In this document: positions 42,115 through 47,522 of the stretch, piece after piece
How positions within the stretch are numbered: the first letter of the stretch is position 1
Layout of the letters: each line of letters begins with the position of its first letter
The notes under the pieces: model-generated
Told to the model about the DNA's origin: nothing
Databases searched by the model: none
Seen by the model: only the letters and a program-made list of their open reading frames with translations
Position numbers and translations under genes: made by a program
Assembly (NCBI GenBank): GCA_902477915.1
Contig: CABSJA010000012.1
Span: 1-47,522, forward strand
DNA length: 47,522 nt
From: an uncultured Veillonella sp.
GTDB lineage: Bacteria > Bacillota > Negativicutes > Veillonellales > Veillonellaceae
Direction of reading: 5' to 3'

Positions 42115-42882
42115 ATGAACAAAAGCAATCTAATTTTATTAATTAAAAATCAAATGTCAGATAAACAAAAAAATGAAAATGCTTTACATTTAAATACACT
42201 TTTACTAAGCTCGATAGAAAATCCTAGTATAGACAATGATTGTTTCATAGAATTATTTAGCTATTATTCTAACCTATCCCAAGGCGAAGTAAGTGAACTA
42301 TTTAATTTACTACAATCTTTAACCAAAGATGAAATCAATATAATTCATGATTTTTTAGAATATATTTCCAAGTTTATCAAAGACTTAGGACTATGTTGTG
42401 AATTTGAAAAATTTCTTATGGAGGTAAAATATATACAAGAACGAAATTGTCTAGAGGAAAAAATTAGGCCTACTTTTCCAGGTTTCAAAGTTGATAAAAA
42501 TAACATCATAAGTTTTGATGATAGTGACGACTCTTATATATTTTCTATAACGCAACTATCTACTAAAACTTGGATTGAGATAACATACGATGATTTTCTC
42601 TCAATACTTGAATCACTAGAGTGGCAAGCTTTTACTAATAAGGCTTTATTATATTTTACTCCTTGCTGTTTAAAATATATTTTTTCTAATTTATCTAAAT
42701 TTCATTTATATGGTTACGTTGTTGACTTTTTATATATTGCTCTAAGAAATCAAAGTACGATATTTAACACTACTCAAATCAACTTAATTATTGATTTTTT
42801 AATATTAATCCAAAATTTTAACCAGGAAATTAGTGTTGAAACACAAAAAAAAATAACAAGTACGATCCAACTCTATTTATAA
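42115..42882 (+). CDS. Immunity-like protein of unknown family, 255 aa
   Basis: I do not recognise the family. The protein is mostly helical and acidic: an N-terminal half with LLLSSIENPSIDNDCFIELF and SLTKDEINIIHDFLEYISKF, a middle with FSITQLSTKTWIEITYDDF, and a C-terminal half in which WQAFTNKALLYFTPCCLKYI suggests a membrane-free helical bundle. No signal peptide is seen. It is longer than most antidotes. There is only a faint ribosome binding site (AGAAAG) before the ATG. It follows a toxin tail by 17 bases. Confidence 0.6.
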   Translation: MNKSNLILLIKNQMSDKQKNENALHLNTLLLSSIENPSIDNDCFIELFSYYSNLSQGEVSELFNLLQSLTKDEINIIHDFLEYISKFIKDLGLCCEFEKFLMEVKYIQERNCLEEKIRPTFPGFKVDKNNIISFDDSDDSYIFSITQLSTKTWIEITYDDFLSILESLEWQAFTNKALLYFTPCCLKYIFSNLSKFHLYGYVVDFLYIALRNQSTIFNTTQINLIIDFLILIQNFNQEISVETQKKITSTIQLYL

Positions 42883-42889
42883 TTTCCGG

Positions 42890-43204
42890 GCCGCAAGGCC
42901 ATACTTTCCCGTAACGCCACCAATCCTGGAGCTAAAAACTTGAAATTTTGTAGGAGAACACCAACCTAATACTGGCTTGCTACGAGGAAATGAGTCTCAA
43001 GATCTGTATCCTCAATGTTTAAAATGTAGTCAAATACAAGGAGGGGTAGTGGGGAAAATTAAGCGGCAAGCTAAAAAGCTAGATATCCATCCTAGAGGTC
43101 ACTACTTATCTTTATTAAAAAAGCACAAGAAGAAGCAGCAAACTCTGAACCTCCAAGTGTATGTTGATTGCTGCCTTTTAATATCAACTATAGTTTTTTC
43201 TTGA
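42890..43204 (+). pseudogene. Frameshifted toxin tip with a Cys pair
   Basis: GRKAILSRNATNPGAKNLKF is followed, after a one-base shift near 42947, by VGEHQPNTGLLRGNESQD, YPQCLKCSQIQGG and a basic region VVGKIKRQAKKLDIHPRGHY ending in Lys-rich residues. The CxxC pair and basic tail recall nucleic-acid-acting toxins, but I cannot assign a family. There is no start codon with a ribosome binding site. The intact antidote gene at 43256 stands right behind. Confidence 0.5.
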
Positions 43205-43255
43205 AGTAACTTTAGTTAGCTAAAATTTAGAGTTTTTATACAGAAAGGTTTTGCA

Positions 43256-43783
43256 ATGAATTTTTTTAAAACACATAATATTGACACTTATGGTGGTCCA
43301 TTAGTTATGTTACCAAAATCGGATGCCAATATATGGCAGGGCTGTGTAGATTTAAAACTAGAAGAGCATTATTCTTTAGCTTGCTCTCAGCATAACTATT
43401 TATCTGTTTTAGCTGTAGAAGGCGTACAAACTATTATTTTAGGAGACGAACCTTTACCAACTTTTGCAGTACACAAACTAGATGCTAGTGAAATTTTTAT
43501 ATTCAGAGCTTATTGGATTAATGATGAATCACACATTGACACTCATATAAAAAATATAGTGGATGGTCATCATAAATATCAGCCATTAGAAGAAACATCA
43601 ATTTTCATTAATGATGTTGAATGGGTTATATTTGATAGTGCTTTCACTTTTAAAGATAAAGAAGATAGTATAGAAGTAAAATTTACTCATAAAAATTGCT
43701 TGTATAAAATCCAAACGTATTTGTACGAAGCATCTGATATTTCTTTTTTAATTCACTCATTTAAATACTATAACGAACTATAG
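43256..43783 (+). CDS. Immunity protein 21 (Imm21)-like
   Basis: The 175-residue protein begins MNFFKTHNIDTYGGPLVMLP, then NIWQGCVDL. The opening with GGPL(V/I)xLP followed by W.G is the Imm21 pattern. Predicted mostly beta with an acidic surface, no signal peptide. AGAAAGG before the ATG supports the start. It most likely neutralised the toxin whose remnant precedes it. Confidence 0.65.
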   Translation: MNFFKTHNIDTYGGPLVMLPKSDANIWQGCVDLKLEEHYSLACSQHNYLSVLAVEGVQTIILGDEPLPTFAVHKLDASEIFIFRAYWINDESHIDTHIKNIVDGHHKYQPLEETSIFINDVEWVIFDSAFTFKDKEDSIEVKFTHKNCLYKIQTYLYEASDISFLIHSFKYYNEL

Positions 43784-43840
43784 CCTAAAACACTCATTTT
43801 ATAGATAAGGTGTAGTGCTGATTGTATGCGTTTCACCTTT

Positions 43841-43907
43841 TTAGCAAACTGCAGCCTGTATAACATGCCGGTTTAATATGTATGGTACGTTCCAGCAGCA
43901 CGCACGC
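43841..43907 (+). repeat. Island repeat R3 (degenerate)
   Basis: Starts TTAGCAAACTGCAGCCTG like R1/R2, keeps the bases around ATGTATGGTACG, then CAGCACGCACGCG like the end of R4. It is the most diverged copy. Confidence 0.55.
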
Positions 43908-43939
43908 GTTTTTATCTATTATTATTTCAGCATAGATTC

Positions 43940-44246
43940 TCCATGGCATTCAAAAAAATCGCCCGTAAAAGCAGTGCCTTCAAGGTCGTCTTTACCGTAC
44001 CCGATTTCTGCTGGCCGCCTCCGCCCGCTCTCCCTTCCGGGCCGTAAAGGGGTAAAGAGCCGCACCGCTACCAAACCTGCCTGGCCGATGCGTCATTCTT
44101 CCTCGGTTAAAATCCGCAAATGCTATATCGTTCGTACCGGCGACATGTTTCATATGAACGGCAAGTTCAGTAAAAGACTCCCCACTAAAACCCTGGCTAT
44201 CCTGTAAGGCTTCAGTGGGTGCCGGTCGTCTGAAAAAGGAAACCAA
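43940..44246 (+). other. GC-rich block with partial uptake-like sequences
   Basis: This stretch is clearly more GC-rich than the genes around it. One + frame is open from 43878 to 44207 and one - strand frame from 44303 to 43992, but neither has a ribosome binding site or a family I recognise. AGGTCGTCTTTA (43983-43994) and CGGTCGTCTGAA (44223-44234) match the uptake 12-mer at 10 and 11 positions. At the right end the Rhs residues GRLKKETKV can be read (44224-44250). I regard it as transferred DNA without a clear gene. Confidence 0.45.
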
Positions 44247-44414
44247 GGTCCTATTATTGCCATGCCTGAACGCTGTCATCGCGAAAATTCCAAGGCTTTG
44301 CATCCATTAGGAAATAAAGGCGGCATTGACAATAGAGCTGAATTTAATCAATGGAAGCGCAAGTTCTGGCATGACCAAGATTTAAAAGAATTATCAAGAA
44401 GAGGTATTAAATGA
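44247..44414 (+). pseudogene. Toxin tail remnant coupled to the next immunity gene
   Basis: Read one frame away from the Rhs residues GRLKKETKV, the sequence gives GPIIAMPERCHRENSKALHP, LGNKGGIDNRAEFNQWKRKF and WHDQDLKELSRRGIK, then TGA. The stop overlaps the next ATG in ATGA (44411-44414), the usual coupling of a toxin with its antidote. The His/Asn-rich core with GNKGG looks like the end of an HNH-like nuclease, but the fold is not certain. One frameshift separates it from the core. Confidence 0.6.
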
Positions 44415-44845
44415 TTAGCCAAGAAACAATGAATTTACTTATTAAATATTTTCAAGATTACCCTGAGCTTAAAGGGATACCCGCTAGTAGTGAGGAAATT
44501 AAACATGCTGAAAATATTTTAGGAATAAAATTTCACGATGATTACATTGAATTTATTAAAAAATTCGGCGGTGCAAGCGCTGGTTTGGATATCTATGCTT
44601 TCCATAATTCAACACTAATTGGAAAAGAAACAGTTATCGAATTGACACAGGGATTTCAAAAACTTTTAGAATTACATGAACAACCAATGAATAAACTTTA
44701 TGCAATATCAGATGATGGTTCAGGCAATCCCATTTTAATGGATCAACAGGGACATATTTTTATTTATTATCATGATTCATCGGAAATGGAAATGTTATAT
44801 GAATCACTTGATAGCTTATTTAAAGAAACATTGTTGGGTGGATAG
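44411..44845 (+). CDS. SUKH (SMI1/KNR4) family immunity protein (second copy)
   Basis: The 144-residue protein has the classical SUKH plan: GIPASSEEIKHAENILGIKF, HDDYIEFIKKFGGASAG, a middle with LYAISDDGSGNPILMDQQGH and an end with YESLDSLFKETL. It is much closer to the family pattern than the copy at 37736 and clearly not a recent duplicate of it. Translation is coupled to the toxin remnant by ATGA, with AGAAGAGG just upstream. It would bind and block the nuclease in the cytoplasm. Confidence 0.88.
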   Translation: MISQETMNLLIKYFQDYPELKGIPASSEEIKHAENILGIKFHDDYIEFIKKFGGASAGLDIYAFHNSTLIGKETVIELTQGFQKLLELHEQPMNKLYAISDDGSGNPILMDQQGHIFIYYHDSSEMEMLYESLDSLFKETLLGG

Positions 44846-44914
44846 CTAGCAGTAGCCTGCATGAAACCTCCAATCCCGACGTAGAGTGTGTACGATATGC
44901 ACGCACGCGGTTTC
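44844..44914 (+). repeat. Island repeat R4
   Basis: AGCTAGCAGTAGCCTGCATG, then CCTCCAATCCCGACGTAG and a changed palindrome region ending CACGCACGCGG. Related to R1/R2 over its length, it starts within the last bases of the SUKH gene, whose stop is TAG at 44843-44845, and leads into an Rhs fragment. Confidence 0.7.
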
Positions 44915-44917
44915 CGT

Positions 44918-45109
44918 TTTCCACTACTTCCACTGCGACCAAATCGGCATCCCACGTGAGATTGCCGATAAGGACGGCAATTTGGTTTGGGGATTATTAT
45001 GGTTGGGGCAAACTGAAGAGCGAAACCAACGTAACGGGAACTGCTCCATTATCTAAACCAAGAGTACCTTTGAAAGATATACAACCAGACCCTATAGATT
45101 GGTGGTAAT
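44918..45109 (+). pseudogene. Rhs core remnant with short toxin tail
   Basis: HYFHCDQIGIPREIADKDGN and LVWG are read in one frame. After a one-base shift near 44992, YYGWGKLKSETNVTGT continues directly into APLSKPRVPLKDIQPDPIDW, a final Trp and TAA. The join from Rhs residues to a foreign tail comes right after the KLKSETNV stretch, as in the other modules. The tail is too short to name. Confidence 0.65.
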
Positions 45110-45113
45110 ATAA

Positions 45114-45509
45114 ATGATATCAAATGACATTCAAGAATTACTTAAAAATATTACAAAGTCTCTAATTAAAATCGAAACAAAAGAATTAGATGCTTTAATT
45201 TCTAGACAGTCAATCCATATAGATAATATTGATTTTCACAGATATGAAATAACCCATAGGAAAATTGAAAGTCTCAAATTTTCTTTCTGTTCATTTCGTG
45301 GTGCTTTCATAAGCTATAGTTCCTTTACTAATTGTAATTTTATTAATTGTTCTTTTATTACGGCAATAGTTTGTAATACAAAATTTACTAATTGTACATT
45401 TATTAATTGTGTATTCAGATCAATGCATCTACAAGATAATTTAATATCTAACTGCTCTTTTCAAAACTGTCATATAGAAGATAATATATTTTCTACAAAT
45501 AAAACATAA
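45114..45509 (+). CDS. Pentapeptide-repeat immunity-like protein
   Basis: The 131-residue protein has an N-terminal helical part of about 45 residues and then a run of pentapeptides with Phe at the centre (FRGAF, FTNCNFINCSF, FTNCTFINCVF, CSFQNC). This gives a right-handed beta helix. Pentapeptide proteins of this size occur as antidotes in toxin arrays; other members shield DNA gyrase, so an alternative is protection of gyrase. It follows the toxin tail by four bases. No strong ribosome binding site is seen (GGTGGTAATATAA), so coupling to the toxin frame is likely. Confidence 0.75.
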   Translation: MISNDIQELLKNITKSLIKIETKELDALISRQSIHIDNIDFHRYEITHRKIESLKFSFCSFRGAFISYSSFTNCNFINCSFITAIVCNTKFTNCTFINCVFRSMHLQDNLISNCSFQNCHIEDNIFSTNKT

Positions 45510-45524
45510 TTTATGACAATGTTG

Positions 45525-45599
45525 AATAAGGCATCCGGGCAGCAGGTGGAAAAATTCCCATGCCTTATTGAATTACAAAAAGGAACTTTAAAAAATGGT
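45525..45599 (+). pseudogene. Toxin tail remnant with inverted repeat
   Basis: GGKIPMPY, a stop, then ITKRNFKKW ends at a TAA overlapping the next ATG, as expected for a toxin tail joined to its antidote. The same bases hold a perfect 10-bp inverted repeat AATAAGGCAT/ATGCCTTATT (45525-45534 and 45560-45569) with a 25-base loop, so it may also be a transcript hairpin. Confidence 0.4.
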
Positions 45600-46077
45600 A
45601 AGAAAAAAACAGAAATGGCAGGTAGGCGATTATTTTGGCATTCCCATAGAAGATGATTTTTTAGCTGTTGGACAGATTCTTGGAAAATATGATTGGATAG
45701 GTGTAGCCTGCTTAATTACCAAAATGAAAATTTCCTCAAAAAACCTTCCTTTATATGAAGATATAAAAATAGATAAAAACGATATTATTGCTGCTATGTT
45801 TATTACTGAAGAATCGTTAGATAAAGGATTCTGGCCAATTATTCAACAAGGTATAGTAAATAAAAATATACTAAAACAATATTTTCCTAATATTGATTTA
45901 ATTGAACAAGGAAATATTATTGGTATTAATACCGAAGGTTCAGCTATTATTGATGATTTTATTAAAGCTTATTTTAGTCTAGCACCTTGGGATGACTGGC
46001 ATGACCCCGAATACCTTGATAAACTTCTTATTTCTCCCGACAAAAAACCTGAAAATCTCATCTATAAAAACAAATGA
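45595..46077 (+). CDS. Immunity protein 26 (Imm26)-like
   Basis: The 160-residue protein starts with a basic stretch and KWQVGDYFGIPIEDDFLAVG, then QILGKYDWIGVACLIT. GDxFxIPLxDxxxAxGQIL at the start is the Imm26 pattern, a barrel-like fold. A Trp-rich end SLAPWDDWHDPEYLDKL follows. AAAGGAAC before the ATG supports the start, and the toxin remnant overlaps it. It is intact and AT-rich. Confidence 0.65.
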   Translation: MVRKKQKWQVGDYFGIPIEDDFLAVGQILGKYDWIGVACLITKMKISSKNLPLYEDIKIDKNDIIAAMFITEESLDKGFWPIIQQGIVNKNILKQYFPNIDLIEQGNIIGINTEGSAIIDDFIKAYFSLAPWDDWHDPEYLDKLLISPDKKPENLIYKNK

Positions 46078-46197
46078 TTTGTTCCAACTCAAAGCTTGTC
46101 CTGAAAGTAAAATGCTTCGTACTCTTGACTGAAGCGGAAGCCTTAAGAAAATGTGAAGAACGAAGAAATTTACAATGTCTAAATTCTAATAGACAGG

Positions 46198-46228
46198 AGG
46201 CCGTCTGATATTCAGATGGCCTTTACAT
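46198..46228 (+). terminator. Inverted pair of Neisseria-type uptake sequences (terminator-like)
   Basis: AGGCCGTCTGAT (46198-46209) and TTCAGATGGCCT (46211-46222) are two uptake-type 12-mers in inverted orientation, each one base from AGGCCGTCTGAA, followed by TTACATT. Inverted pairs of this sequence act as terminators in Neisseria. A remnant frame ending CLNSNRQEAV stops inside it. The rest of 46078-46534 has no gene except the Rhs remnant at 46258. Confidence 0.75.
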
Positions 46229-46257
46229 TATAAATTAGCTATATACTATGAGTTGAA

Positions 46258-46363
46258 GGCATTATGCCGCTGGTATGGAGCCACAGCTATTTTCTGATCA
46301 AGACCCGATTAGGTTGATAGGAGGCCTTAATCTTTATCAACTTGCATCGAATACGCATTGAAC
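46258..46363 (+). pseudogene. Rhs core remnant (DPIxLxGGxNLYQ end)
   Basis: SDQDPIRLIGGLNLYQLASN can be read, the well-known end of the Rhs core (QDPIGLxGGxNLYQYAxN), followed by a stop after THxx. The stretch before it is too worn to read. No toxin tip is attached; a DUF4265 gene follows 170 bases later. Confidence 0.65.
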
Positions 46364-46534
46364 ATTTTACAAAAAAAACAAAGAATAAATATTTGCCATG
46401 AAAATATTCGTTATTTAGAAGAATGAATATATGTATGATTCTATAAAGAATATTACTAAAGTTTAACTTAAGAAAGTGCGAATTGTTACATCAAGATCCT
46501 ACAGTAGTTAGCAAGGTTATTTAAGGTAATTAAA

Positions 46535-46966
46535 ATGAAAAAGCTTTTTTTAAATCTAGAAGTAATTGATGGTTATCCTCCAGTATCTATGGAAAGCGTT
46601 TGGGCAGAAGTGACTGAGGAAAGCTATTTTAAAATAAATAATATTCCTTTTTATAGCAAAGAAGTCTCTTTTGGTGATATTGTTAGTGTAATACAAACGG
46701 AAGAAAATTACTTATTATATGATAAAACTATAATTCATAGTAAAAATAGTACATTGCGGATTGTTTTCTTTAATGAAAACCAGAAATTTAAAGATAAAAT
46801 ATTAACTAAACTAATAGAACTTGGATGTGAGTTTGAAGCATTTAATGTAAATTTCTATGCAATAAACATACCAATTCAAGTAGATATAGAAGAAATATAT
46901 ATTTTCTTAGATAAGTTTGTGGAAACTGACGATTTAGATTATGACACAGGGAATTTGGCACAATAA
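46535..46966 (+). CDS. DUF4265 family immunity-like protein
   Basis: The 143-residue protein has the DUF4265 pattern: VIDGYPPVSMESVWAEV, YFKINNIPFYSKEVSFGDIV, STLRIVFF, then GCEFEAFNVNFYAINIPIQV and a final acidic helix. Proteins of this family are often found as antidotes behind toxin tips. A weak TAAGG lies before the ATG. No readable toxin is left directly upstream; it may belong with the lost Rhs module at 46258. Confidence 0.75.
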   Translation: MKKLFLNLEVIDGYPPVSMESVWAEVTEESYFKINNIPFYSKEVSFGDIVSVIQTEENYLLYDKTIIHSKNSTLRIVFFNENQKFKDKILTKLIELGCEFEAFNVNFYAINIPIQVDIEEIYIFLDKFVETDDLDYDTGNLAQ

Positions 46967-47011
46967 TTTGTGCAAGCTATAACTTGCGTAATATCGTAAT
47001 ATGTAGAATAA

Positions 47012-47455
47012 AATGTTCAAAGTTGGATTGTTCCTTTAGGATTAAATGAAAAACTAAGTGAAATGGCACAATCTGTCCATAATTTGGCAGGAGGTCTAAA
47101 AACACTTGATGCACGTGCAATCGAAAAATCAACTGTCGCGATTTTAGAAGTTGAATTGAGAAATGGAAGTAAAACACTTTATGCAGCAGGTAGTAGCGGA
47201 TGATTGAATCCAAGACAGAGAGCCTTATTGGAGAAATTAGGAGTCCCTAAAGAAAACATTTTAAGTGGTAAAAAATATACGTTATCGAAAGATGTTGTGA
47301 AGAATATCAATCATGCGGAACAAATTATTTTGAGAAATATACCAGATGATACAAAAGTTACTCGAAAAGGAATTTCTTGGGGCAGCAAACAAAGAAATGC
47401 ACCTTGTTCAAGATGTAAACCAAGTGTTGACGGTGCTGGTGGTGTATATGATTAA
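47012..47455 (+). pseudogene. Orphan deaminase-type toxin tip interrupted by TGA
   Basis: The frame opens after TAA 47009-47011 and reads LNEKLSEMAQSVHNLAGGLK, STVAILEVELRNGSKTLYAA, GSSG, a TGA (47201-47203), then LNPRQRALLEKLGVPKENIL, NHAEQIILRNIPDDTKV, GISWGSKQRNAPCSRCKPS. HAE and PCxxC are the zinc and catalytic motifs of nucleic-acid or nucleoside deaminase toxins. All catalytic residues lie after the TGA. The toxin has no start codon of its own and no Rhs core. Which deaminase branch it belongs to I cannot say. Confidence 0.7.
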
Positions 47456-47469
47456 TGAAAGGGTGAATT

Positions 47470-47522
47470 ATGAATATAGAATTACATATTGAAAAAGTAC
47501 AATCTCTTTTAGATCAAATGGA
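47470..47522 (+). CDS. Start of a probable immunity gene (cut by window end)
   Basis: ATG 47470 behind GAAAGGG begins MNIELHIEKVQSLLDQM. It comes 14 bases after the deaminase remnant and is therefore its probable antidote. It shows that the array continues beyond the window. Confidence 0.6.
   Translation, partial: MNIELHIEKVQSLLDQM

Noticed and set aside
43992..44303. Minus-strand frame of 103 codons in the GC-rich block
   Set aside because: It has no ribosome binding site and no recognisable domain, and it overlaps a readable toxin tail on the + strand.
37390..47522. CRISPR array or prophage as the nature of the island
   Set aside because: The repeats are few, unevenly spaced by kilobases and lie next to Rhs pieces. 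No cas, integrase, capsid or portal gene is seen.

Overview
The window looks like a chromosome segment of a Veillonella-type bacterium (Negativicutes, diderm Firmicutes). This is inferred from moderate GC, strong AGGAGG ribosome binding sites, Firmicutes gene orders (DUF2232-gdpP-rplI-dnaB; DUF1659 beside DUF2922; a Y-family polymerase beside YolD) and a three-gene fumarate reductase/succinate dehydrogenase with a CCG-domain third subunit, which suits succinate/propionate metabolism. No rRNA gene is present, so the genus is an inference.

Bases 1 to about 37,380 are ordinary chromosome in short, well-terminated operons: glutathione peroxidase; a divergent oxidoreductase/HxlR pair; an MBL-fold hydrolase; two coupled DUF445 membrane proteins; a two-component system; sdhA-sdhB-CCG subunit behind an 885-base spacer holding a perfect Fur box; a kinase-fold protein; DUF1659 and DUF2922; DedA plus a GT39 glycosyltransferase; a NitT/TauT ABC transporter; a uracil-DNA glycosylase-like protein; a zinc-ribbon/DUF805 protein; RNase J with a long disordered N-terminus; DUF2232-gdpP-rplI-dnaB; an SOS-type polymerase/YolD pair; a Zn/Cd P-type ATPase behind an ArsR/SmtB-type operator; a CorA-like transporter; and tRNA-Ser(UGA). 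A very short gene on the minus strand at 20958-21056 encodes a 32-residue Fst/par-like peptide. It faces a convergent promoter and a direct repeat that would make a complementary antisense RNA: a type I toxin-antitoxin locus.

From the tRNA-Ser 3' end to the window end (37,390-47,522) the sequence changes character. It is a graveyard of polymorphic-toxin modules. Broken pieces of one Rhs core and orphan or frameshifted toxin tips alternate with mostly intact immunity-like genes: eleven complete, one frameshifted and one cut by the window edge. Recognisable types include SUKH/SMI1-KNR4, TPR, Imm21-like, pentapeptide, Imm26-like, DUF4265 and NTF2-fold. The Rhs pieces carry 12-mers identical or nearly identical to Neisseria DNA uptake sequences (AGGTCGTCTGAA and AGGCCGTCTGAA dialects), one of them as the inverted pair that Neisseria uses as a terminator. 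A roughly 70-base repeat recurs four times next to the Rhs pieces. I infer that this island, or its ancestor, came from an oral Neisseria-like donor, landed behind tRNA-Ser, and is kept mainly as a bank of immunity genes. Assembly chimerism should be excluded first.
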